Of a stretch of 64,000 nucleotides of DNA, positions 53,739 to 64,000 are shown piece by piece. Numbering within the stretch: the stretch's first letter is position 1; every line of letters starts with the position of its first letter. The notes beneath the pieces are model-generated. The model did no database searches, was not told where the DNA came from, and worked only from the letters and a program-made list of their open reading frames with translations. This DNA comes from Sthenelais limicola (taxonomy: Eukaryota > Annelida > Polychaeta > Phyllodocida > Sigalionidae): contig OW804097.1 of the NCBI GenBank assembly GCA_942159475.1, positions 55,634,986-55,698,985 of the forward strand, in the 5' to 3' direction. The position numbers and the translations under genes are program-made.

Positions 53739-53908
53739 CATTGCCTAACTACTCGGATATCTCTCATCTTGGATTTTACGTTCGTTATGGAGTAGACTTG
53801 CAAGTTCCCATATTCCATCATTTTAGAGACACAGAACGATGACAAGCATGGAGGTGGTGTATTATTCCCGCCTTCTGTTCCTTTATCTGGCACTTCCCTT
53901 TGTCTCAG
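53739..53908 (+). CDS. First coding exon of a secreted or membrane protein (signal peptide)
   Basis: The acceptor CATTTCAG ends at 53738, so a non-coding exon must lie upstream. Coding starts at the ATG at 53839-53841 (CGATGACA context) and runs 70 bases to a GTAGGT donor, leaving in phase 1. The product begins MTSMEVVYYSRLLFLYLALP then FVS, a clear n-region and hydrophobic core of a signal peptide. The phase-1 exit would suit phase-1 extracellular modules such as those of the receptor at 1-12.5 kb, but no following exon was found in the window. The protein family is unknown. Confidence 0.5.
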
Positions 53909-55788
53909 GTAGGTTATTATCTATTATTATATTGGATCAAATAGAATGGGCAGTTAGACGCTAGCTTTTCTTTTTCAGATCTTTGGAACCAATCCAAGAA
54001 ATATATACGTGTAGGTTGACTATTGCCCTTAATTGGACATATATATGCTCAAATTAGTATATACTATTTATTGTGCCATTTGGGGATCTAAGGAAATACC
54101 TGCCGATCCCTAGAAATAGGAGTTTCATGTTATACGTTTCCACTTTGTTGTTTGCAAAAAAATAAAATAACTTTAAGGAATGTATTTTGATGGAGAGTAA
54201 TTTATGTCTCCGGACCTAATGAGATTATTCGAGCAAGTAGTTGAATTTGAGACTTGTGAATATAGTGTTTACTTTGCCCTCAATCGTCTGGCTGTTCTTT
54301 CATGTTACTTAATGTCAAGATCAAAGAAAACATCATGTAAACGATTGTTTAACGGTTTTCTTGTAAGAGAGGCATTAAGTGGCCAGTTTGAACTATGTGT
54401 TCCTTTCTGTTTCTTTGCTTGATGTACATGATGTGTAAAAATCATCCAGATGTCTTTATCTCATGGAGTATGGCCCCTATTACTTCTTTACCTTTTTGGA
54501 CAGATATTATGACGGTGGAATGTTTGATTTCCATGAGACCCATTAGTTAGACTTTCCTTCAACTCCGCTTTGATCTTCTGCCTAGCTGATCTATTTCTAA
54601 ATTTTGTAATAAACAGATGTCTTACCAGTGTGCACTGGAAGCCCCAAGTGTTCCCTCTCTTCTCAATTTCCTCTTTCTGGTTTTGGAAAAGTCTAAAAGT
54701 AAAATTTTGGAACAGGTGGTGATAATAGTTGTTTGATACCTGGAATGTTAAATAGCTGTACTTAAATACACACATTCATGAAGACGTATTTTGGTGGGTT
54801 TGACCAGAAATGCATTCACACATGCATTGCATGTGCTCTTTGATGTACTTATCACATACGTGAGGTGACCACGATGTCTACTAACTGCCTCGTTACACAT
54901 TTAAAAAAATATATATATACGTGTATATAAAGCATGATTTCATTATTGATCCTGTTGTTTATATATTTTATTATTTTGTCATCTCTTATTTCTTTATGAT
55001 GTTATACAAACTTATATATTTACAAATATACAGAATTTGTCAAATGCTGAGGTACATATTTATTGTGGCCTCATGCTTTCGTGAGCATTTGGAAACCACA
55101 AATTTTGCTCTTTATTTTTCAAGCTGCGCATGCTGTTCTGCTAAATTGTGTAAAGCTATTTTCTGGACTGGAAAAAGTAAGGAGGCTGGGAATGTGGGAA
55201 CAGCTTGGGGGTTATACATATTCCTTATTGTATATTATTACTTGACTTAACATGTGATTGTACATTGTTCACTGGAATGCCAAGTATGCAGTAGTCCAAA
55301 CGTCGGATGAACTTTTTATCTACTTTTTATTTATTTTTTATTCTTCATCTTTAGGCCATATTGTTGTACTTGGTTAGGCTACCAAAACTTGTACAACTGG
55401 TGGAGTTCAGTTAAAAGTAGGCTATATTCCCATCTGACTTCTTATACATTGTATTAAGAAATTTTCTTTCTTTCTTCATTCTAAACGATTTCCTTCCATA
55501 CTCACATAGATATCAGGACTGGCTAGTAGCCTACTGAACACCTACTCGAAATCTTGTGGGAAGAATTACATCTCAGTTAATTTTCCGTAATGTGAAAGCT
55601 TTGGGAAAACGTTCCCCGATGATGGCTTGTAATAGCTTGTTATCCAGTCTTTAGGATAGCAGATGTTGACATTGCCTTACTTATCCTGAGTGACATTGTA
55701 CTCACGAGGTGTGAAAAAAGCTATTCTCAGATTACAGGAAATAGATATGTATATCATTTTCAGAAAATAAGCTTAATTAAAGAACAAA
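53909..55788. other. Probable intron after signal-peptide exon
   Basis: AT-rich, no phase-1 exon with coding character recognised. Confidence 0.4.
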
Positions 55789-55967
55789 GACTCAAAGCCT
55801 CTCAGATCAGATATGAATCATATGTTATTGATTGGAAGCCTACTGCGCTAATGGCTTTCCTGGCCCTGGAGTAGACATCCTAATGGGATTTTAATGGCAT
55901 TTTGCGGTTTGGAGTGAGAGGGTTTCCCTCAGTTTGGAGGGACTCTCTCAACTCTGAGCATAGACTG
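55789..55967 (+). mobile_element. MITE family M1, copy 8
   Basis: The best-preserved forward copy: GCCTACTGCGCTAATGGCTT, TTTTGCGGTTTGGAGTGAGA, TTTCCCTCAGTTTGGAGGGA and CTCAACTCTGAGCATAGACTG's matching end. Confidence 0.8.
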
Positions 55968-56000
55968 AATAGCAAATCTGGAAAGATAACTACTGTTATT

Positions 56001-56205
56001 CCCCGTTGGTTGGTCTGAGCTGGCCCGTACAGAGTGGCCAGCGGGACCGGTAGTGCCCTCTATGCCTAGAGAACTTCCGGAGAGCTATAAACAAAAGTTA
56101 AACAGGGACGATTGGGGGGTTTAACAAGTTATAATTCATAATTTATTTTTTCGGGGAAACTGATACTAACAGACTGAAGTGATAGTAACAGCCCAACCAA
56201 CGGGG
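56001..56205. mobile_element. Foldback flanked by CCCCGTTGGTTGG arms
   Basis: CCCCGTTGGTTGG at 56001-56013 has its exact complement at 56193-56205. The region between is not coding. It directly precedes the next foldback. Confidence 0.5.
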
Positions 56206-56214
56206 ACTAAAGCC

Positions 56215-56326
56215 ATTAGAGCCTTTGTTTATGGTCCTCACTGGGCTCTAAGCCTGACGGGACCAGTCGAGGCGAAAGCCGAGACTGGCTTAGAGCCCAG
56301 TTCGGACCATAAACTCAGGCTCTAAT
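56215..56326. mobile_element. GC-rich foldback element
   Basis: Arms of about 40 bases: ATTAGAGCCTTTGTTTATGG ... CTGGGCTCTAAGCC and GGCTTAGAGCCCAG ... CCATAAACTCAGGCTCTAAT, with a few mismatches, around a centre rich in CGAGGCGAAAGCC. Confidence 0.75.
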
Positions 56327-58437
56327 TTTCGTTCATTATTTGATCTGTTAGCTATAAAATTGATATTCTAATAATTCCCTCTAAATCTGAACAGTTTACT
56401 TATATTTTTGGCCATTTGGAGAGGAAAGAATATAATTCCCATGCCAACGAATATACAATATAATTTTCTAAATTTGTACAAAACAAGACTTATGCGGACA
56501 AGAACTAATTAGTATCTTAGCACTTGTGAATCAATATTCTCAGCGTGTTACACCGACCAGGCATCACATCCCTTCCCATTCATTGTTATTCAATCAGACT
56601 GCACAGAATGAGAACTCCACTGTTTTTCATTTGTTATTACAAAAGGCGAAGAATTGATTTTACATTTTCGTCATCTTTCCACGATTTCCCTGTCTATAAA
56701 CCCTCATCACGTAAGCGTCAGTGGATGCATGGTTGAACAATCCTCACTTCAATTTCAACCATAGCTATGACACTACCAATTCAGTAGTATGATAATTAGA
56801 TCCGAAAGGGTTTCCCTAATCAGCCTTTCTAACAATGGAAATCATTGTTGTCGGAAATTGCTGCAGTACTGTGTAGATTAAAGATTATATTGTTTGGAGA
56901 ACGTTGCACTTTATGGCCGTCCTCACTAGCATTTGTCAGATTCATGCAGATAATTGGAAAATAATTAATTAATTATAGATTACAGATTGTAGGAGGCGTT
57001 GCATGTTTTATAGGCATTGGGGGCAAATCTGGGGTACATTTGAGAGCTTTCTAATGGCGACCCAATTAGACAAGTACTGAACTCTCTCTCATTTTCCTCT
57101 TAACCAACCACTGATTACAGGGTTGGACAAACCTGCGCTCATGTAGGTCTCACTACTCTAACTTGCATCTATTCCGAAGAAGTTGTATACTTGAAAATAC
57201 AATTGAATCTTTCACATTTTCTTTCTCCTTCCTTCTTTATTTTCAAATCAGATAAAGAATTAAATTTAGAATTTAAGTTATTGGAAGATGAACGACTCAA
57301 ATTTATGTATTCCTTATGAATGTAACAAGACGAAACATCTCATTAAATTCTAAAATAATAATTACTTTGAGTGAAGTAGAATAAAAGGTGAAATCAGAGG
57401 GCTTGGAAGACGAGTAATCGCCTTGTATAGAATATCTTGCATAATCTTGCTTGGTTACAAAATCAGTTTTCTGTTGGTGAAGTTTAAGTCCTGACGCTTT
57501 GTGAACGTGTTGTCTTTGTGGGTAACCGGAGGAGATGTAAGGTCGGTTAACCTTCAGGCAATGGTTATACTCTATTCCCAGTTCCCTCCTCCTCCCCACC
57601 TCCTTCAATACATCTACTGTCCAAGCTAACTTAGCTTTTGCCCTTCCACCCGCCAACCCCGAGGGTCTAAAACCTATACACCCTCATCATTCATTAGTTA
57701 AGTTCTGACCAATTTTCAAGTCAAATAGACTCTGAGGTAACATGCTTCTTATTAGGGTGTATGCCTTTAGGGGCCCATCAGGCTAGGCCTACCGGTTTTT
57801 GTCATTTTGACTTCTAAGTTGAATATTAAAAAGTATTTTTGATCTTTGCCCATTCGAAAGTGCATTGTTATGTTCTAAAGATGCAGCCCACTTGCTACAA
57901 GCAATGCAATTTTCTATATACTTTAAAAAGAGTTCATAGCCTAGCAAAAAGAACTACCGCCGCTAGTAGTCCCTGTCGTTTTCTTCTAATTAATGGCTTG
58001 AACAGAATAATAGTTTTCATTCGTTAAAATGTAGCCGACTATTTAAGCATATTAGATTGATTATCTAAAAGCAACTACGGTAGTTACTTTCCATGCTTAG
58101 AAAATTCCAAAGGATTTGACCTTGAACTTGTGACCTTGCTGTGACCCTGTAGGATCTCCCCTGGCTAGTGTAGAGAGAGTTGTTGGTTGGACGGGCAGGA
58201 GACAGGGGGTGATTGTGACTGTCATTTCCCATGCTAAAAAGTACACTCATAAGTTGATTATACTTCTACTACACGTGAGCTTTGTGACTAGTTGACATGT
58301 GGCCTTGTGATAAGCTTATGGCTCCAGGTGTAATATGTGTGTATACATACATAGAGCTAGGGGAATGGGAGGGATAGGAAGTGGGGGAATAGTCCAGAAA
58401 TGTAGGGAAGATCTATGGGAGGGAGGGACACACACAC

Positions 58438-58441
<4 letters not shown>

Positions 58442-58477
<36 letters not shown>
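58442..58477 (+). repeat. (GA)n microsatellite
   Basis: An uninterrupted GA run within a purine-rich region that extends to about 58.57 kb. Confidence 0.9.
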
Positions 58478-58479
<2 letters not shown>

Positions 58480-59454
58480 GACACTTAGAAAGAAAAGAAT
58501 TAGAAAGAAAGAGAAGGGGAGAGAGAGACAATTAGAAAGAGCGAATTAGAACGAGAAGGAAGGAGAGAGAATTAAAAAGAGTAGCCAAAATGCATATGGT
58601 TAATTTAGCAATTGATGGGTAGGCATGTGAAGGAATATGGAATAAAGGGGTGATAGGAGAGCACAACAGAGTGATAGCTAGATAGATAAAGGGATCGAAG
58701 GGAAATCAAAGAGAAAGACCGGAGAATAGAAGGAGCTGGGAAGAGAAAAAGGGTAGTCGTCGAAAGGAAGAACGTGAGAGAGTTATGAGGTGTGTATATG
58801 GAAAGCAGGCAGGGAACTGTACATATATGTATAAATTGCCTGGGGTGGGCTCAGGTGTGCTTACTCACGTGCATCCCCACCTGCCTAAATACCCCCTCCC
58901 AGCTGCCCATCTTCATTCATCCATACAACAACTGAGAACTTCGATTTCTTTTCTCTTTTTTTTTCTTTTCTTTTTAACTTCATTTCTTAACTTTCACGTA
59001 CCTTCTTTCAGGTTTATCTCATTTGGTTTTCGTCCTTTAAGCTGTTGATCCCTGTCCTGTATAAACTTGTTATATCTATTAAACACAATTATTGAGGCAA
59101 CATATAACAGAATACAAGTTGTATTATGACCATAACAATTGTCATGATAAAATGCGCCGTGTCTCCAGACCACAGTGATTTCCTTTGGCTGTCTAGTCTA
59201 TTCTCTTATCGCCTCTTCCCCTCACCTTGAGGCATCGGCGATATTGGTCTAAGTTTCTTTCAATCAGGGTGTTGCCTTTTGTTAAAAGCCCTATCTTTAA
59301 CGTGTCCAACTTGTGACACACCATCAATGCTATATTTTTTGCACTATAATTTACCATGACTAAACGCATTCCTCATTGGTTGAGATTCTTGATAGACACC
59401 AGCAAGATATAGTATATGTATATTTTTTTATTTTTTGTTGGTGGCGGGTGTAGG

Positions 59455-59468
59455 GTGGGGGGGGGGGC
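59455..59468 (+). repeat. Poly-G tract
   Basis: Short guanine run after GGTGGCGGGTGTAGGGT. Confidence 0.85.
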
Positions 59469-62390
59469 GAGATAAATATCAATGGCGTAAAAAATGAAAA
59501 TCATGCGAAGGAATAACCTAATATTAAAAATATACTAAATATACTGAAATCAAGTCCCCATTCCAGAATTTCTCACTTGCCACAGTGTGACATTATGCTA
59601 AGAGATATTTGATAGTGCTGTTACTTATATCATTATATAAACATATATAACAATCTCTCTAGATATAGAGTTTACTGCAAATACGCTAATATTATGATTT
59701 CATTTAGATATTTTCTCCACCCAAAATGAGCTATACTAAATCCCTCAATCCTTCACACAGAACATGCCCAGTGGTCCATGGTACTCATCTATTGAACAAA
59801 GGTTTGGGTCGCAAGGCCTTTTCATAGAATTCACCCTGTAATTATACTCTCAACCCTCCAACCTGCCCTGCCCCTCTCCAACCCCTTGTCTGGCGGTTGT
59901 TGGGTTGACTGATTCAGATAATGATAACTTGGTATACACTGCACGAGAGGGTCTCCAATGGTATTTCATATTGTACCCATTTTATAGGTTTGTCCTTTGA
60001 AAGATCAACCAATATTCACTATTCGATTGAATTGGTATGTTAATATAAGTAGGTTTTATGTAATTCATGACCAAACCAATTATCACCAAATACCAAACCA
60101 ATTATCACTATTCTTATGGTCCATGGGTCTATACTTCCCTTTTCTTAAACTATTAAAACATGGAAATGATTATTTCCAAACCATAATAAGAGCAAAAATT
60201 AAGAACGAGGGGAGAAACAATTCTTTTAAACCTATTTAAACCGTTTATGTCTAAACCAATGAGCCCACAGTCCTCACAATTAACAGTGGAAAGCTTGGCT
60301 AATACTTTTTAGAATTCAAGTATTATGTAAGATGGTTGATATTCGACTACTTTAACTCTCATCAGTATTCATTTATAAACCTCTCCTCTCATATCAAGAG
60401 AATTGTGGCCCCAATTTGCTGTACAGGTCTGTAGGAAGACTATTCCTTCCGTATATTTAGCCTTAGTAATACATAATAACAGAGGGCCTCTGTCAGTCCC
60501 ATATATTGGTACCTGGCCATACATAATAATAGACAGTGAGCCAGTGTCAATGGTTGTGGTGTCGGGTTTCCTATTGTTACGTGACAGTAGCTGGAGACTG
60601 CATTTACCTGTGATGAAAAGAAAACATCACCTCTGGCTACACTATTTGTTTGCACCTGCTGCTGGGCCTTTCTGCTGGAACTCCTCCACCTCGTCTTACT
60701 CCTGCTATTCATGCAAGGTAAATATATGTATCTCGATGATATTAGCAGGTTTAATATTAAATGTTGTATAAATAATTAAAATACCTCTATAGAGCAAGTT
60801 TGGTGCTCAAGTGTGCTGTAGAAAAACACATTTTAAATGCGAAGAATATCTCTGTAAGAATCATGTGCAATTGGAGCAAATGTTGCACAGAGAGACAATT
60901 TCATTTTCTATTGTCTCATACAGTGTGAAAGGCCATAGGGTAAGGTTCCAAAGGTGCTTGTCAAAAGGGTAACTCGGACATGTCTCTGTGATCGCTGTGC
61001 ATGTTTGAATTTCGATTTAAAAGCGTTTTTATTATTCCATTTCACCGGTACATCTCGATATTTTCGTTTGTAACGCTAATGGAGGGATTATACTGTTGGT
61101 TTTAGTTTTCATTGGAGTGATTGATTGACAATTTGAAACATCACCATTCTGCTCCTTAAAATTCAATATTTGTATTATCAATAACAATAATATTATAGTG
61201 GTTGGAAAACAGTAAAACTGGGGGAAACCCAAAATGTGAATTTTTGTTTTTATTACCAATATATCTTGTTGCACATAATCGCAAAGAAGCAACATCGTTC
61301 ACCATACTTTGCATAGTTCCATTCCAAATGACATGTGTAAAATTAACTATTAGGTTATTACAGGAATAGAATAGCTCTGTAGTCTCAGGTGGGAGGTGAA
61401 GGTATCAATTTTAAAGTTAAAAAGGACAAGCCTGTCTTGTGGCATTTATGCAGATATGAAAGAGTGGCTGTTGTGTCGGAACTTGTCCCATTTGATGAAA
61501 GGAAGCTTTCATGAAAAGAAGGCTTTATGTAGTATGAGGTAATAAACGTCCATGATATTATGGAGGGGACATTTAACCCATCTTAGGCAACCACGTGTAT
61601 CCACCCATAGGCACGTGGGGGTTCTCGCTTGCTTCACCATACAATTCTATTGATATCTTCAGTGTATCAAAGAGATTTTTCTAATCATGGAGATTTTTCG
61701 CTTTGTTGTGTGCCTGGCAATGACACTGATGTCATGGCATTGTTGAAGTTTGGCTAAGCAACGAGTATATAGGGAATATTGTTGTCATACTTAATATCCT
61801 GTGGTCTATAATATAATTATAATTGTACATTAGATATGATATGACCATTGGTTGATATGATCATTGGTAAGAGTTTTAGTTTAGCTACTAAGGCTAAAGA
61901 AATGCATGGTTTTCTACTATGTATAGCTGATTCGACCTATAGTAGTCCACACAAATATAGGCGATAGGAAGATATACTTACCATGAACGCGTTTGTAATG
62001 GGCACCCACCTCTTTTTTACCTGTAATCTAATACCCAACTATAGAAAGCCCTGCCAAATAACCCTGTCAAATATTTCACAACTTTTCACTGTTTTATGTG
62101 AATGGCCGCAAATCTAATGAAGAAGACTATAGAAACATATAGCTCAAAGGCATAAATTATAAGTAAAGAAATTGTAGATATTTAGTAGCTGTAATACCCC
62201 TTGAAATGATAAACAAAAAGCTCCTCAAATAATAAATCTGAAGTCTATTACATTTTCTAACCAAAGAAAAACCTGAAAGATTTTGGATTTAAGAGGTATA
62301 ACATTTAGTAGTTTTCAGATGCTAGTTATTAGGATCAACGAGAGTATAATTGAAGAATATATACTCTTGTTGGTAGGATCTGAATGGTGC

Positions 62391-62463
62391 TGAAATGTTT
62401 GAATATATACATGCAGTTCCCGCCAGTTCACAGGCTGAAATGTTTGAATAATATACATGCAGT
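62391..62463 (+). repeat. Short tandem duplication
   Basis: GCTGAAATGTTTGAATA followed by ATACATGCAGTT occurs twice, separated by CCCGCCAGTTCACAG. Confidence 0.8.
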
Positions 62464-64000
62464 TGTTATAACCCGAACGGTAGAACGGTATCTGATACTT
62501 ACATCGTAATTTACAACTACATGTACCTTATTCTGAAATCTCTAATCGCACTTGGTGGGATGGCACGAGCCATACATTTGGTTCAGATGTTAATATTTGC
62601 TACTAAATTAGTACTATATCAAGTAGTACTTGATATTTCTAACCTTTGTATTAACAACTATAATAGTTACATCATTATTAGGAGGCTAGTTATTAATATT
62701 ACCACCTACCAAATAACACACCATTTAACCTTGGAATGGCTAACCATTTGTTTATATGTAGTCTTTAACCATGAACACAACCTCTCGAATTACACCAATC
62801 TATCGCCCCAACTAAAGTAATATAATTATAAATAGGATCCCATTTCCCATCACATCCTTTGACACCAATTCGCATTCCCTCCCTCACTCGTCTTCACCAA
62901 ACACTGAAACAAATCAAAGGTGATAAATCTAGCTGAATTATTGCTCCTCTATTATCAAGTTTTTAGCGGAATGATGCAGTTGGCTGACTCTTATAATGGG
63001 AGGACTTAGATCCACTAGTTTAGTTGAGTTTTTCTTTGAACAAGACGCGTGGAGAGATTGGTGGAATGTGGCAGTCGTGTGTCAGTAGGACTGAATGGAT
63101 CCTGCCTCACAAATATGCGCCATTAGTAGTTTCTATTGCATCAAAATGAACAAAAAATATTTAAAAAAAAGGTTTAATGTGTGTATAAGGTCAACTTCAA
63201 TCAAATAAATCTTATTATAGTAGGACAAGTTTCGTATCATTTAATGTACAAGTATTTCAGGCTAGATTAAGAAAAGCCCGTTTTTCATTTATTGATATAA
63301 TTTAACATTATTTAACATTAATCCCCCACCCCCAATATATTTATTCAAGAAGATAGACAATATTACAGTGTCCGGAGGGTACATCTAAATCAGGATTATA
63401 CGTAGGGTTCCATTTTTTGTTTTGAATACCGTTAACATTAATTTTACTTTGACAAAGCAAAGTGTCATAGATTGCTATATCTATTCACGTTAAAGTTCCT
63501 TTACTAATATTCAAGTACCACCCGTTAGCGTGTTTCCACTTAACAATGAAAGGTAGCATAGTAAGTGGAAGATCAGCTATGAAACTGAACTAAAGAGGCA
63601 AGTAAAACTACAATACAATGTACAGCAACTCGTTCTCCAAAACACGTGCTCTTATTTTTAAAACCCCTAATTATTGCGAAATTTAGAGACTTTAGGAACC
63701 CTTGTGCGGACACGTTTAACATGTTCAAATATTTTGAAGATATCAGGTTGTTTCGAAAGTTGTATAATATTGTAAAATGTGCCTGATTGTGGATAACTTA
63801 TTAACCTCGCCCCAAGATTAAATTATGATGTTGTTTTTCCGGTAGACCCTATGATTCTCACTTGTAGCGAGTCCAGACATGTAAAGCAGGCAAAGATAAT
63901 TGTATTTATGTATCATTATATGCACCATTTACCTGACCTCCAATGTTTACTAAAAACACGGGACACTTTTTGATATAGTTTATGGCAGGATAATTTAACA

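Larger units (their letters stand above)
56327..64000. other. Intronic or intergenic DNA, no exon recognised
   Basis: AT-rich with microsatellites and the tandem duplication at 62.4 kb. Open frames at 57.3-57.7 kb (minus) and 60.4-60.8 kb (plus) lack motifs or clear splice partners. Confidence 0.5.

Noticed and set aside
54488..54775. 95-codon minus-strand open frame, basic and polar
   Set aside because: No family pattern, no start context or partner exons.
57303..57656. 117-codon minus-strand open frame
   Set aside because: No recognised motif, no hydrophobic or repeat structure, and no convincing splice sites in phase; it is within chance length for this composition, though it is the best unexplained frame in the last 10 kb.
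60403..60771. 122-codon plus-strand open frame ending near a GTAAAT donor-like site
   Set aside because: Considered as a next exon for the signal-peptide gene, but the translation lacks domain character and the acceptor phase does not match phase 1 convincingly.
1..64000. CRISPR arrays, bacterial promoters, ribosome binding sites, operons
   Set aside because: Intron-exon structure, splice signals and animal gene families show eukaryotic nuclear DNA; no regularly spaced repeat array is present.
1..64000. tRNA or rRNA genes
   Set aside because: I saw no B-box-like GGTTCGAATCC with a matching cloverleaf, nor conserved rRNA strings; a covariance scan would be needed to exclude decayed copies.

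Overview
This is an AT-rich (by eye) animal nuclear window. Genes are split by long introns with GT-AG borders, and the intergenic DNA is full of simple repeats, foldbacks and short inverted-repeat transposons. SUEL-type lectin plus CUB receptors, a CALHM channel gene, a tyrosine-recombinase retroelement and many foldback elements point to a marine invertebrate. A mollusc or other lophotrochozoan is my best guess; the species cannot be read from the sequence.

Region 1 (1-13.8 kb, + strand): the 3' part of a single-pass membrane receptor. Its order is SUEL lectin, CUB, linker, SUEL lectin, CUB, linker, transmembrane helix, roughly 100-residue cytoplasmic tail. Nine exons are supported by matching splice phases, and an 18-nt in-frame micro-exon is likely just after the membrane helix. 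The 5' end lies outside the window.

Region 2 (15.9-26.3 kb, + strand): a complete CALHM-family (calcium homeostasis modulator) large-pore channel gene of five coding exons and 305 residues. Its 7.25-kb first intron holds a young, nearly intact 4.56-kb tyrosine-recombinase retrotransposon with Ngaro/PAT-type split direct repeats A1...B1-A2...B2. The retroelement's Gag and RT-RNase H frames are the same frame, separated by a single amber codon. A decayed LINE tail lies on the opposite strand in the same intron.

Region 3 (26.3-53.7 kb): no convincing protein gene. It holds eight copies of a ~150-190 bp inverted-repeat MITE family (the eighth is at 55.8 kb), one of them split by a 1.24-kb tandem dimer whose units each carry a long hairpin. 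It also holds a Harbinger-like MITE with TTA target duplication nested in a larger inverted-repeat element, two hammerhead-like motifs of the sort found in Penelope-like elements, and several perfect or near-perfect hairpins.

Region 4 (53.7-64 kb): an exon that starts a secreted or membrane protein (start codon plus signal peptide, phase-1 donor). The rest of that gene was not found. The remaining DNA is foldbacks and microsatellites.

All exon models come from splice consensus, phase continuity and family resemblance read by eye; no alignment or database search was run.
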